A stretch of 64,000 nt of DNA. Origin: Sulfurovum sp. (lineage in GTDB: Bacteria; Campylobacterota; Campylobacteria; Campylobacterales; Sulfurovaceae). Below the pieces are notes generated by a model. It worked only from the letters and a program-made list of their open reading frames with translations, searched no databases and had not been told where the DNA came from. The translations under genes were made by a program, and so were the position numbers. The stretch covers positions 18,433-82,432 of the forward strand of contig NVUY01000013.1 of assembly GCA_002733215.1 (NCBI GenBank). The letters are read 5' to 3'. Of this stretch, positions 17,493 through 25,949 are shown in pieces (position 1 is the stretch's first letter; every line of letters begins with the position of its first letter).

Positions 17493-17540
17493 GGAGTAGG
17501 GACTTTAGTCCCGTTATTATGGGACTAAAGTCCCTACTCC
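17493..17540. repeat. Perfect 20-bp inverted repeat with 8-bp loop, GTAGGGACTTTAGTCCC type
   Basis: Arms of 20 bp match without a mismatch around GTTATTAT. Each arm holds the hairpin GGGACTTTAGTCCC headed by GTAG, so the unit is again a head-to-head REP pair of a third sequence family. It lies between hupE and the DUF2490-like gene and could also end transcription both ways. Confidence 0.85.
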
Positions 17541-17559
17541 AAAAAATTCTACTCTTGAT

Positions 17560-18567
17560 TTAGAACATTGAAGAGATCGGTAAAAAAGAGATAACACGTT
17601 CTATGGTCCAAAATGCCGCTATGGCTCCGATGACATAAGGAACAGTCTGCAAAGCACCCTGAGGCACCTTGACCGGTAAACGCCGCAAAAGAGCGATGAT
17701 CACCAAGACCCCTGCTATGAACAGAAGCTGTCCTGTCTCAACACCGACATTGAACATCAGAAGTGCAAGCGGTACTTCATGCTGAGGGATGCCGATCTCT
17801 GCCAAGGCACCTGCAAACCCAAGGCCATGGAAGAGTCCGAAGATAAACGCAACGACCCATGGGTACCTCTCTGTCAAAGAGAGCTGACCTCTGTATTTAT
17901 GTATGATCTCGGCGGCAAGGAACATGATACTCAAAGAGATGATCGCTTCCGTGGGTGCGGCAGGAAGACTTAAAAGCCCCAAAGTCGTCAATACCAGAGT
18001 GATACTGTGCGCCACGGTAAAGGCTGTGATCGCTTTGATAAGCGGCATTATGCCGACCACAAGAAGCAAAAGGGAAAACACAAAAAGAAGGTGGTCCGTT
18101 CCTTCCAGGATGTGAATGGTTCCCATCTCCCAGTACTCTAAAGCCACATCAAGTTTTGAAGCCTTGAGTGGGATAATGAATTCCGAAGCATCTGCTTTCA
18201 AGATCTTTGAAAACACAGAACCGTCATTTAACTCTATACGCAAAAGCACTTGCGACTGGGTCTGGTTCAAGCCATCCACCGAGATCTTCTCTCCCATGAT
18301 GGAAGGCTTGACCGTCTTATGCCTCGAAGTCTCTATCAGCGCTCCAGGATCCACTCTTTGCACCACTGCACCGATGATCTCAAAACTTTCAGGCAGATGC
18401 ATACTGAGGTCCAAAGACCTGTTGTTCTTTACCGGCACCTTCCAGGTCACATCGTACCAACCCAGTTTGCTCTCTTTAATGTTCAAAAGAGAAGGGTTAA
18501 TGGTATCGGCAGACAGAGAGCCTGCAAGCAGCCAAAACAGTAAAAATATAATTCTAAATTTGAACAT
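17560..18567 (-). CDS. HupE/UreJ-family membrane protein with periplasmic N-terminal domain
   Basis: A 335-residue protein with a signal peptide (ending AGSLSADT), a periplasmic domain (about 20-150) and six or seven C-terminal membrane helices. The membrane part has the HupE/UreJ_2 motifs GTDHLLFVFSLLL (about 160-172), TAFTVAHSITLVL (about 187-199) and GLFHGLGFAGALAEIG, with conserved histidines and an aspartate. HupE and UreJ relatives take up or release nickel or cobalt; this long form is usually of unknown substrate. Its ATG shares a base with the stop of the isomerase gene (TAATG), so the two are coupled. Nickel would fit the nickel superoxide dismutase 40 kb away, but that link is speculative. 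Confidence 0.85.
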   Translation of the reverse strand: MFKFRIIFLLFWLLAGSLSADTINPSLLNIKESKLGWYDVTWKVPVKNNRSLDLSMHLPESFEIIGAVVQRVDPGALIETSRHKTVKPSIMGEKISVDGLNQTQSQVLLRIELNDGSVFSKILKADASEFIIPLKASKLDVALEYWEMGTIHILEGTDHLLFVFSLLLLVVGIMPLIKAITAFTVAHSITLVLTTLGLLSLPAAPTEAIISLSIMFLAAEIIHKYRGQLSLTERYPWVVAFIFGLFHGLGFAGALAEIGIPQHEVPLALLMFNVGVETGQLLFIAGVLVIIALLRRLPVKVPQGALQTVPYVIGAIAAFWTIERVISFLPISSMF

Positions 18568-19430
18568 TATTTCTTCACATCCAGAACGCTAACATTGCCA
18601 TCTTCCACCACAATGGTATATTCTGCTTTTAGTGCCGTGTAGAACGCATCATTGAGTTCTTCTCTCTTGTCAGAGATCCAGTCTTCGAGCACACGTGCTT
18701 TGATCTCCTCAAGTGGAGGTACAGGAGGGCTTACGATCTCATTGACAAACACAAGGTGCGTTCCAAATCCTGAAAGTACAGGCCCGTGCCATTCACCTAC
18801 TTTCAATTCCACAAGAGACTGTGCAAATCCTGAACCGAAATTCCTACTGATCTCCCTAGGGGTATTGGCTTCAAAATAGTTTGCGATCATATAGTCATCG
18901 CCCAGACCTTCTATTCTTTGCAGCATCGAACCTTGCTCCACGAGTTTCTCTTTGACTTTATTGGCATCATCCAATGTACTCTCTTCGCGCTTATCCGGAT
19001 CGAAATAGATCTGCGTAAAAGTGTAGGTCACCTCCGGTTTGTATTTGTCCTGATGTTCCTCATAATACTTTTTCAGATCTTCTTCTGTAGGAGGTGTATA
19101 GAGTACAAGATCTTTGGCAAGGAATTCAACCTTTTGTGCAAGACGACGACGAATAATGCCATCATCTTTGTCTAGACCCATAGTGACTGCTTCTTTATAA
19201 AGTACAGTCTCTTTAATGTATTGCTGGATCAAACCATCCAACTCTTTTTGAGTAGGAAGTCTGTTCCAACGTTGCTTCCAGGAATCTTGCATCCATAACA
19301 CTTTTGAAGCATTGACAACAATACTGCGTTCATTCTCTTCTTCTGCCTGAGGTGAAAAAATAGCATAAGCAAGATAGATCAAGCCACCTAAAAATAAAAA
19401 CTGTACCAGGGGTTCACGTAAAAGTTTCAC
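18567..19430 (-). CDS. PpiC/SurA-type peptidyl-prolyl isomerase
   Basis: A 287-residue protein with one N-terminal membrane helix (FLFLGGLIYLAYAIF), a helical chaperone region (about 30-110) and a parvulin domain (about 115-265: YTFTQIYFD, FAQSLVELKVGEWHGPVLSGFGTHLVFV). It probably helps fold secreted proteins in the periplasm. The frame is open to 19472, but GTG at 19430, preceded by AAGGA, starts right before the membrane helix, so I use it. The HupE gene follows with a one-base overlap. A short inverted repeat AAGTCC/GGACTT (19465-19481) lies upstream and may be an operator. The pairing with HupE suggests that it folds or activates that protein or its partner. Confidence 0.85.
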   Translation of the reverse strand: MKLLREPLVQFLFLGGLIYLAYAIFSPQAEEENERSIVVNASKVLWMQDSWKQRWNRLPTQKELDGLIQQYIKETVLYKEAVTMGLDKDDGIIRRRLAQKVEFLAKDLVLYTPPTEEDLKKYYEEHQDKYKPEVTYTFTQIYFDPDKREESTLDDANKVKEKLVEQGSMLQRIEGLGDDYMIANYFEANTPREISRNFGSGFAQSLVELKVGEWHGPVLSGFGTHLVFVNEIVSPPVPPLEEIKARVLEDWISDKREELNDAFYTALKAEYTIVVEDGNVSVLDVKK

Positions 19431-19543
19431 TGAAAATATTCCTTCATTTGGGGAGAATTTACACAAGTCCAAGGAGGACTTATTTTAAGCTATAATCATA
19501 AATCATAGCATAGAAAAGCATACAAGGGTGCGTAATGTTTTTC

Positions 19544-21451
19544 TTAATCCAGAAATTGCTGTAAACCTGGATAGAACTCAAGTTTTTTCACCAATTTCTT
19601 TTCCGGTGTGTACCAGATCGGTGATGACCAGGCACGTTCCTGAAGGGTTGCAGGCACAGATTTGGGTGGTTCAACCCCTAACTTTGCCGCATCATACGTT
19701 GTCCAGCGTGGTGTCGGGATCTCGATCACACGTGCATAATACACCGCATGCTGGCTCTCTTTAAAGTCCGGATCCGTCCATACTGCTGAAAGTTGCGTAT
19801 CCCCGATACTGTTCTCATACTTTGCTGTTTTAATATCGACTGTATTGCCTACAGCCGGTACTTTACCTGTTTCCGCATCGACCTTGCGACCGTCAGACCA
19901 GGCAACATCATACACTGTCTCACGAGGATAACCATTTAGATACCAGCCTTTAATGATCTGGATACGATCAAGATTTGCACTATTGGGATCTTTCAGTGCC
20001 CAGACTGCAAAAGTAGGTGCTTTTGAAGCTTTTCCATTTGAAGGTTTTTTGGGCAGATCACCACCCATAGGTACACCGTTGGCATAGGCTTTCTTGACAA
20101 ATTCTTTGTCTTTTACAAGATCTGACGGATAATCCCATCCTCCAAAGAAACGAAGTCGGATCAAAGTACCGGAAGTACCGTAAGTCTCTTTACGTTTGAT
20201 CCCGTCAAAGATCTCTGTACGGGTATTTTCCGGTGCCCAGACAGCTGTAGCTCCAGAAGAAGACCATTTTAAGCCCGGTTCACCTGAAACCATCATCTTA
20301 TTGTTAAGGCGAAGTTTTGCTGTATCATCCAGTTGACCGCTGCTGCCGGTATAGTTGAACTCTTCATTGACAGAAAAAGCAGTATGTGCATCTGCACCTG
20401 CGACAAACCCAAGTTTCCAAGGGTTGGCACCGATCATTTCCTGAAAGCCGACACCATCAGTCAAGGCTCTTCGTACATAAGAGTGATCGATCTTTCCGAC
20501 GATCATCCCCGAAGTTCCGATAAGATGTTTGTACATCGTTTCAAATCCGGCAAATTCATCGTTTGGCGACAGTGCCGGATGGGTCTCAGAGGTTCCCTTT
20601 GTCTGGGTGATCTCAACAGCTACAGAATTACGCTGGCTGCGCTCTGCATACTTTTTGTCGATAATCGTACCATAAGTGTTACGCGGGGAGAACATAAGAC
20701 TGTTGGAGAGGTTGGAATTATGCGGTATGGAGAAGTTTTCATGCCCCATGGCACGCTGCACTTCCTGGTAGGTCCACAGATCTTCGCGCTTAACAGAATC
20801 AAGAGCAGAGAAGATCATGTCAGGTCCTTTGTCATCTCTGAAAAATACATTATGATGAAGGTTCTGAAAATACGGGACCGAGGTCCACTCAAATGCGATC
20901 AGCGTAGTAAATTTACCCGGGTCATTATGCTTGTTACTTATTGCTTTTTGATCTTCCCAGACCGAAGACATGACCTTCCGATCCATCAGGTAAGAGATCG
21001 GCTTTCCTGCAGCAACCGAAGCGATGATCTCAGCAAACGCTTCTTCTGACTCTGCACTGTTACCGGACATCATCTTCTTCCCGATAGGTGTTTGGGACAA
21101 TGGATTATTCTTATCCAGCATCAAAGGCATCATCCCGAAAAATACAGCATGGTCAGTCACAGCACACCAGTCATAAGGAGTGACCCTCTGCACCTTCTTA
21201 CCGCTGGTATTTTTCAAAACCGCCTCACCCTTACAATAACGGTATGCATCATCCGGAGTGTTACGGGTACCGAAAGCAAAAGCATCTGCCGACCTCTCCG
21301 TATGCAGATGCTGCTCACCAAAGTAAACATTGTTCAGTGGATTTTTAGCACCGGCACTTCGTCCCGGCTCCCCGATAGAATCTGCATTAAGTACAGCAGT
21401 ACTTAAAAGCAGAGATACAAGAACTGTCGATAGTTTGATTGTATTATTCAT
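19544..21451 (-). CDS. DUF3604 protein 1, secreted PHP-like metal-dependent protein
   Basis: A 635-residue protein with a signal peptide (about 1-23, ending VLNADS). The metal-binding pattern of PHP-type phosphoesterases is visible: GEQHLHTERSADAF, AVTDHAVFFG, SIPHNSNLSN and GADAHTAF. The family (PF12228) has no firm function. The C-terminal half (AVWAPENTRTEIFDG, LIRLRFFGGWDYPSD) is conserved with the second copy at 26176-28053. An AraC-type element precedes it 20 bases from a TATAAT box. The gene is flanked by the same 14 bases in opposite orientation, TACAAGGGTGCGTA at 19521 and TACGCACCCTTGTA at 21591. AGGAG lies before the ATG. Sulfatase and HupE/isomerase genes border it. Confidence 0.9.
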   Translation of the reverse strand: MNNTIKLSTVLVSLLLSTAVLNADSIGEPGRSAGAKNPLNNVYFGEQHLHTERSADAFAFGTRNTPDDAYRYCKGEAVLKNTSGKKVQRVTPYDWCAVTDHAVFFGMMPLMLDKNNPLSQTPIGKKMMSGNSAESEEAFAEIIASVAAGKPISYLMDRKVMSSVWEDQKAISNKHNDPGKFTTLIAFEWTSVPYFQNLHHNVFFRDDKGPDMIFSALDSVKREDLWTYQEVQRAMGHENFSIPHNSNLSNSLMFSPRNTYGTIIDKKYAERSQRNSVAVEITQTKGTSETHPALSPNDEFAGFETMYKHLIGTSGMIVGKIDHSYVRRALTDGVGFQEMIGANPWKLGFVAGADAHTAFSVNEEFNYTGSSGQLDDTAKLRLNNKMMVSGEPGLKWSSSGATAVWAPENTRTEIFDGIKRKETYGTSGTLIRLRFFGGWDYPSDLVKDKEFVKKAYANGVPMGGDLPKKPSNGKASKAPTFAVWALKDPNSANLDRIQIIKGWYLNGYPRETVYDVAWSDGRKVDAETGKVPAVGNTVDIKTAKYENSIGDTQLSAVWTDPDFKESQHAVYYARVIEIPTPRWTTYDAAKLGVEPPKSVPATLQERAWSSPIWYTPEKKLVKKLEFYPGLQQFLD

Positions 21452-21484
21452 AATTATTCTCCTTTTACTTTACTTGAATATTTA

Positions 21485-21534
21485 ATTATAGCAGAGAAAA
21501 TAAGAAATGATTATCCGAAAAATACGAATTTTAG
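21485..21534 (-). promoter_or_regulatory. AraC-type regulon element with -10 box, DUF3604 gene 1
   Basis: On the minus strand TTCGTATTTTTCGGATAA (21511-21528) is followed after 20 bases by TATAAT (21485-21490) and then by the DUF3604 start. The element replaces the -35 region, as expected for a regulator that touches RNA polymerase from a position overlapping -35. Confidence 0.75.
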
Positions 21535-21577
21535 AAATAGAAGAATAATTTGTATGTGGGGGGGTCATGGTTTTATG

Positions 21578-21600
21578 TAGGGTACGTAAGTACGCACCCT
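21578..21600. repeat. GTAG-headed palindrome
   Basis: GTAGGGTACGTAAGTACGCACCC: GGGT-ACGTA/AGTAC-ACCC hairpin headed by GTAG. Its last 9 bases with TTGTA reappear inverted at 19521-19534 on the other side of the DUF3604 gene. Confidence 0.65.
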
Positions 21601-21619
21601 TGTATAGTAGACAGCTTGC

Positions 21620-23251
21620 TTATTTACCTCCGCTCTTTAACTTATTGATAGCTTTAATGGCATTACTCATGGTGTAACTCGCGGCTGGGTGACGCGGTGG
21701 GTACTCCTTGAACGTGGCCAGGAATTTTCCGGCAATCTCAATGGCCGGGTAGAGATAGAATGTCTTATGCATCTGATAACTCCACCAAACATTGGAAGTG
21801 ATAGAGCCTTGCTCGTAAGGATCCGTTCTTAAATTATATATAACCGGTATTCGAAGGTTTGAAAATTCCTTCACCCATACATCGTAGGTACCCGGTGCGC
21901 TTTGTTCCATAAATTGGAACTTGATGTGTCCTGCGCGCATCGCCAGTAGATCGCCACCATCCGAAAAGTAGAAAAATTCTTTACGTGGACCCTTCTTTTC
22001 CTTTCCTGTAAGATAAGGCAGGAAGTTGTAACCATCAAGGTGCACATTATAAGTCATGTCGCCTGCTTTATGCCCCTTTAGAAGCTGCTGTTTAATATCA
22101 GGGTTCCCCGCAGCAGCGAGTAACGTCGGCATCCAGTCAAGGTTCGACATCATGTCGTTCGACACCTGTCCAGGTTTAATATGCCCTGGCCAACGCACCA
22201 TGGTAGGGGAACGGAAAGCACCTTCCCAACCCGTATCCTTCTCACTTCGAAATGGTGACGTTCCGGCATCCGGCCAGGCATTTTTATGAGGACCATTGTC
22301 CGTACCGTAGATAACAATGGTATTATCGGTAATACCCAGTTCATCGATCTTATCAAGAACCTGACCGACATTTTTGTCATGGTCTATCATCGTGTCAGCA
22401 TAGTTACTCATAAGTGGTCCTGACTGACCAACACTTTCAGGTTTGGTTTGCGTCCATAAGTGCATGTGTGTGAAGTTAAGCCATAAAAAGAAAGGCTTGT
22501 CCGCCTTCACCTGTCGCGCCATATAATCATTTGCACGCTCTGCAAGTTCGTCATCGATGGTCTGCATATGTTTTGGTGTCAGCGGACCAGTATCTTTACA
22601 AACCTGCTTGCCAACTTTTCCGAAGCGCGGATCAACTGTTGGGTCACTCTCTTCGCTCGACTTACAATCCATAAGTCCGCGTGGCCCATATTTGGCAAAG
22701 AATGCAGGATCTTTCGGGTAGTCCGGCTCATAAGGCTCGTACAATGCATTCAGGTGATACAAAATACCGTAGAACTCATCAAAACCATGTACAGTAGGTA
22801 GGTATTCGTTACGATCCCCCAGGTGATTTTTACCGAATTGTGCAGTCGCGTAGCCCAATGGCTTGAGCAATTCAGCGATCGTCGGATCTTTCGCATCTAT
22901 ACCCTGGTGGGAACCTGGCAAGCCTACTTTGCTATTTCCGGTACGAAAAACAGCCTGTCCCTGGATGAATGCGGCACGTCCCGCGGTACAACTATTTTCA
23001 GTGTAATAATCAGTAAAAAATATGCCATCGTCAGCGATACTGTCGATGTTTGGCGTACGGTAACCCATCATCCCATGGGTGTATTTACTGATGTTACTGC
23101 GACCTGTGTCGTCACCCCATATAACCACAATATTGGGTTGCTTTGCTGCATACGCTGCACTGCCGGCCAAACATAGTCCACACAATGCTAGTACAAGCAG
23201 TGACAGAACCCTATTCCCAACACTCCGTTTGTTTATTTCATTCTTCATCAT
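21620..23251 (-). CDS. Secreted sulfatase with CTAGR active-site motif
   Basis: A 543-residue type I sulfatase. The signal peptide is long (about 1-36, ending AAYAAKQ). Metal-binding GDDTG (46-50), active-site C88-T-A-G-R92 in NSCTAGRAAF, FGKNHLGDR (about 141), YGTDNGPHKNAW and FRSPTMVRWPG (about 350) are all present. The catalytic cysteine must be oxidised to formylglycine; the motif is C-x-A-x-R, not the commoner C-x-P-x-R. No maturation enzyme gene is in the window. It hydrolyses a sulfate ester in the periplasm, substrate unknown. The AraC-type element is in its promoter. The codons look more GC-rich than its neighbours, which suggests acquisition. Confidence 0.92.
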   Translation of the reverse strand: MMKNEINKRSVGNRVLSLLVLALCGLCLAGSAAYAAKQPNIVVIWGDDTGRSNISKYTHGMMGYRTPNIDSIADDGIFFTDYYTENSCTAGRAAFIQGQAVFRTGNSKVGLPGSHQGIDAKDPTIAELLKPLGYATAQFGKNHLGDRNEYLPTVHGFDEFYGILYHLNALYEPYEPDYPKDPAFFAKYGPRGLMDCKSSEESDPTVDPRFGKVGKQVCKDTGPLTPKHMQTIDDELAERANDYMARQVKADKPFFLWLNFTHMHLWTQTKPESVGQSGPLMSNYADTMIDHDKNVGQVLDKIDELGITDNTIVIYGTDNGPHKNAWPDAGTSPFRSEKDTGWEGAFRSPTMVRWPGHIKPGQVSNDMMSNLDWMPTLLAAAGNPDIKQQLLKGHKAGDMTYNVHLDGYNFLPYLTGKEKKGPRKEFFYFSDGGDLLAMRAGHIKFQFMEQSAPGTYDVWVKEFSNLRIPVIYNLRTDPYEQGSITSNVWWSYQMHKTFYLYPAIEIAGKFLATFKEYPPRHPAASYTMSNAIKAINKLKSGGK

Positions 23252-23303
23252 TTTTCTCCTATTTTTTACTTACACATCTAATAACACTATTTGTGAGTAC
23301 TTA

Positions 23304-23352
23304 ATTGTATCAGAAAAAATAAGAAATTATTATCCGAAAAATCCGAATTTTT
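23304..23352 (-). promoter_or_regulatory. AraC-type regulon element with -10 box, sulfatase gene
   Basis: TTCGGATTTTTCGGATAA on the minus strand (23330-23347) is the cleanest copy: two TTCGGAT half sites separated by two bases. TACAAT (23304-23309) follows after 20 bases. The start codon is at 23251. Confidence 0.8.
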
Positions 23353-23458
23353 CATTTTCCCAAACTTTACTTGTCTATACATTAATTCTTGTCTATTTTT
23401 TATGTTACAATAAAAAGTATCATCAAAGATACAAAATAAAGTCACCAAGGAATAGTAA

Positions 23459-23833
23459 ATGGAATTTTTAAATGTTATAGGATCGATCTTCATGTTCTTT
23501 CTTTTTGTTGCCTGGATCTGGGTTGTTATCAGTGTTATCACAGATATCTTTCGCAGTGATGATCTGGACGGATGGGGGAAAGGACTGTGGATGATGTTTG
23601 TCATAATTACGCCTTGGTTAGGTGTATTACTCTACCTGATCTTCAGAGGTGAAGGAATGCAGAAACGCAGTATGCAAGCTATGACAGATGCCGCCGAAGC
23701 ACAACAGGCATATATACAAAATATTGCCGGCATATCAACTGCGGATGAACTATCCAAATTAGCTGAGCTAAAAGAAAAAGGTGTGATCACCGAAAGTGAA
23801 TTTGAAGCCCAAAAAGCCAAACTGCTTAAGTAA
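23459..23833 (+). CDS. Small membrane protein with PLDc_N-like helices and SHOCT tail
   Basis: A 124-residue protein. Two membrane helices (about 7-28 and 44-63, with the RSDDLDGWGKGLWMMFVIITPWLGVLLYLI pattern typical of PLDc_N-type helical pairs, positions about 31-61) are followed by a linker and a SHOCT domain (about 95-124: DELSKLAELKEKGVITESEFEAQKAKLL, positions 96-123). The SHOCT motif is a short oligomerisation unit of unknown role. AAGGA precedes the ATG and TACAAT lies near 23405. It is divergent from the sulfatase. It has no copy of the AraC-type element in the right orientation and is probably independent of the regulon. Confidence 0.85.
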   Translation: MEFLNVIGSIFMFFLFVAWIWVVISVITDIFRSDDLDGWGKGLWMMFVIITPWLGVLLYLIFRGEGMQKRSMQAMTDAAEAQQAYIQNIAGISTADELSKLAELKEKGVITESEFEAQKAKLLK

Positions 23834-23838
23834 AAAAA

Positions 23839-23858
23839 CTGACACTAAAAAGTGTCAG
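23839..23858 (-). terminator. Rho-independent terminator for minus-strand genes
   Basis: CTGACACT-AAAA-AGTGTCAG perfect hairpin. On the minus strand it is followed by seven T (23832-23838), so it ends the AbiE-like operon and may partly end the SHOCT transcript from the other side. Confidence 0.85.
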
Positions 23859-23895
23859 GCAAATACATTCCCCCTTCTCACAACAGATCAGTGAG

Positions 23896-24675
23896 CTACC
23901 TTTTTTTATTACGTTTCACAGAAGATGTAACTTCTTTTTGTTTGTCTTTAAGCTTTTCTTTCTGTTTAGCATCATACTGATCTAAAAGCATCTCTTTACA
24001 CTTATCAAAGCGCTGATCTTGAGTAAGCTTAACAAAGGTTTTATGGTGCTCATGTCTAGGCAAGAAGTCTAAAGAGGTATCTCCAACATCATCTTTTTTA
24101 GGATCAAAGCTCTGTATGTATTCTTGTAGCGTTTTATCTCCCGCCTGTTTAAAAGAATAGATACGCTCCAGCTCTTCTATCGTTATCAGCTTACGTTCTA
24201 AGATAATTGCCATATCGAAGAGATCTCTTGATTTTTGTCTGTCAAATAATGCAATAGCCTTTAGCGTAATGATACTATCCAACGACAATATGTTTAATTT
24301 ACTCCCCTCTGTGTATGAAGTAGATTCTGCATTGATCAAAACACTTTGTCTAAGTTCATCCTCAAAGTGAACAAACTCTAACTTAATTCCATCCAGCATA
24401 AACTTCATATAGAAGTTATCTAAATTTTTACCTGTATTTATTTTAAATACAGAAGCCCTTTTCATATCTGGTATATATCTGGCTCCCAGAGGAAATGCAA
24501 ATGCCTTTATTGCAGGAATTGACAAAAGTTCTGTACTGACGATATCCACATCATAAGAGATCCTGTGATCCAAGTAGGTACTTAATGCAGTTCCACCAAT
24601 AAAGTACAAAGGGTGCTTATCAAAGATACTATTATGCTCTATCTTGGATAGTAAGTCTTTAATCTCATTTGTCAT
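23896..24675 (-). CDS. AbiEii-like nucleotidyltransferase (toxin)
   Basis: A 259-residue protein of the AbiEii/AbiGii nucleotidyltransferase family. The fold signature is GGTALSTYLDHRISYDVDIV (about 27-46), with GG and the paired DxD-like acids. AbiEii proteins transfer nucleotides to tRNA or other targets and act as the toxin in AbiE-type type IV toxin-antitoxin and phage-exclusion systems. The C-terminus is very lysine-rich (KEKLKDKQKE...). It overlaps the winged-helix gene upstream by four bases (ATGA), the usual order antitoxin then toxin. A terminator follows at 23839. Function by family inference. Confidence 0.8.
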   Translation of the reverse strand: MTNEIKDLLSKIEHNSIFDKHPLYFIGGTALSTYLDHRISYDVDIVSTELLSIPAIKAFAFPLGARYIPDMKRASVFKINTGKNLDNFYMKFMLDGIKLEFVHFEDELRQSVLINAESTSYTEGSKLNILSLDSIITLKAIALFDRQKSRDLFDMAIILERKLITIEELERIYSFKQAGDKTLQEYIQSFDPKKDDVGDTSLDFLPRHEHHKTFVKLTQDQRFDKCKEMLLDQYDAKQKEKLKDKQKEVTSSVKRNKKR

Positions 24676-25160
24676 TTATCCATTCTCCATATTTCAAATT
24701 GCATAAGTATTTCTCTGATCTTCTGATAGTTTGGATCTCTTCGATCACCATAGAGTTTTAAACTCTCTTCAATTAATCTGCTATATCCAAAGAGAGAATA
24801 TAATCCCATGAGATCATCCCGGGTATAGTTCTGGAGATATCCTTTTAGCAATGTATCTGTTTGGATCTTAAATCCATCTCTTACATTCCAGAAGAGATCA
24901 TTGCTAAAAAGCTTTTTATTGAGAGTTAGCTCTTTCATGGATCGTTTAACTGCAACCATTTGCTTCGGCTTGTAAAAACGTCCGCGTTCTGTTTTAACGA
25001 TTACACCTCTATCTGCCAGTCTGGAGATATATACACGGAGTTTATCACTTGATGCACCAAAGACTTGATAAGGGCAGATAGTATCAGATTTTAGACTTTT
25101 AGTTTTTCTTAAGATTTGTTCAAAGTCCGATGATAGCGATGTATTATTGTCATTTTTCAT
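24672..25160 (-). CDS. AbiEi-like winged-helix antitoxin
   Basis: A 162-residue protein, probably the antitoxin for the next gene. Residues about 20-65 form a winged helix (LRVYISRLADRGVIVKTERGRFYKP), and the rest is alpha-helical. AbiEi antitoxins bind their own promoter through such a domain. The protein is shorter than typical AbiEi and I do not recognise its C-terminal domain. The gene overlaps the toxin gene by four bases. Upstream is a 139-bp AT-rich gap with a GGAGTATGCATTCC repeat fragment. Confidence 0.7.
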   Translation of the reverse strand: MKNDNNTSLSSDFEQILRKTKSLKSDTICPYQVFGASSDKLRVYISRLADRGVIVKTERGRFYKPKQMVAVKRSMKELTLNKKLFSNDLFWNVRDGFKIQTDTLLKGYLQNYTRDDLMGLYSLFGYSRLIEESLKLYGDRRDPNYQKIREILMQFEIWRMDK

Positions 25161-25223
25161 AATTAATTGTATCTTAATTGTTTCATTATGTCAAATATTG
25201 CAAGTTAACATCAGGAAACAGTT

Positions 25224-25238
25224 GGAGTATGCATTCCA
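25224..25238. repeat. Fragment of GGAGTATGCATTCC repeat
   Basis: GGAGTATGCATTCCA is the head of the CTCGTTCCCACG family unit, seen complete near 26113 and inverted at 62580. The palindromic part is absent here. Confidence 0.5.
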
Positions 25239-25299
25239 CCCTCAGGAGAGACTGTGAAGAAAATGTTTTGCTTCATCTATATAAGCTCTATTTACGGGA

Positions 25300-25698
25300 C
25301 TACATATACAGATCAACGAAAGCTTGGCTGTTCACAACTTTCATGTCACCCTTGTAAAATTTTTTATCATTTGTAACTATCACATCACAAGTACTGACCT
25401 TAGCACAAAGATATTGGATATTATCTTCCAGATCGCTGTTGTCAAGATTTAATGCCAAAGCAAACAGTTCATTGTCGGCACCGATCACAGAAAAAGTTTT
25501 ATTGATGATCTTCAAAAATGCTTTGATCTCTTTTGACTGTTTGGAGGCAATATAGTCAATATTGAGTAAGGTAATATCTGCTATAAAACCTCTAAAAATA
25601 CCTTGATCACAAGCATTTAAGATCATCAAATCCTCTTGCATCCCCTCTCTTTTGAAGACCAGATCAAGAAAGATATTCGTATCTATAAATATTTTCAA
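25300..25698 (-). CDS. PIN-domain toxin
   Basis: A 132-residue PIN ribonuclease. The first acidic residue is in IFIDTNIFLDLVF (D6), others in LDNSDLEDN and TCDVIVTNDKKFY, giving the four-acid cluster of the fold. PIN toxins of VapC type cleave RNA, often initiator tRNA or rRNA. The gene overlaps its partner by four bases (ATGA) and follows it in the order antitoxin then toxin. It lies beside the AbiE-like pair, so this is a cluster of defence or stability modules. Confidence 0.85.
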   Translation of the reverse strand: MKIFIDTNIFLDLVFKREGMQEDLMILNACDQGIFRGFIADITLLNIDYIASKQSKEIKAFLKIINKTFSVIGADNELFALALNLDNSDLEDNIQYLCAKVSTCDVIVTNDKKFYKGDMKVVNSQAFVDLYM

Positions 25699-25949
25699 TC
25701 GACTATCTTATTATACTTTTCATCATCCGTTTTAAAGTCACTTTCCAATAACCCGGCAAATTGATCAAATATACCATTATCCGTATTGTCCTCTACTAAC
25801 ATTTTCTTTATCTTTATAAGAAGCATATACTCTTCATATGGCATAATGACAGCTTTTTTAATATGAGACTTTTTATCAACGATAACGACCGTTTTAGTCA
25901 ATAATTTTGTAAATTGAGTTTGTGCTTGCGATATTCCCAACTCTAGCAT
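25695..25949 (-). CDS. Phd/YefM-like antitoxin
   Basis: An 84-residue protein. Residues 1-50 have the Phd/YefM fold (ISQAQTQFTKLLTKTVVIVDKK, AVIMPYEEYMLL), which binds operator DNA. The acidic tail (DNTDNGIFDQFAGLLESDFKTDDEK) probably wraps the PIN toxin. Its stop overlaps the toxin start. AT-rich DNA with several TATACT-like boxes lies just upstream (25975-26010). Confidence 0.8.
   Translation of the reverse strand: MLELGISQAQTQFTKLLTKTVVIVDKKSHIKKAVIMPYEEYMLLIKIKKMLVEDNTDNGIFDQFAGLLESDFKTDDEKYNKIVD

Noticed and set aside
20333..21049. Open frame of 238 codons on the plus strand inside DUF3604 gene 1
   Set aside because: It is antisense to a gene with strong motifs and shows no domain.
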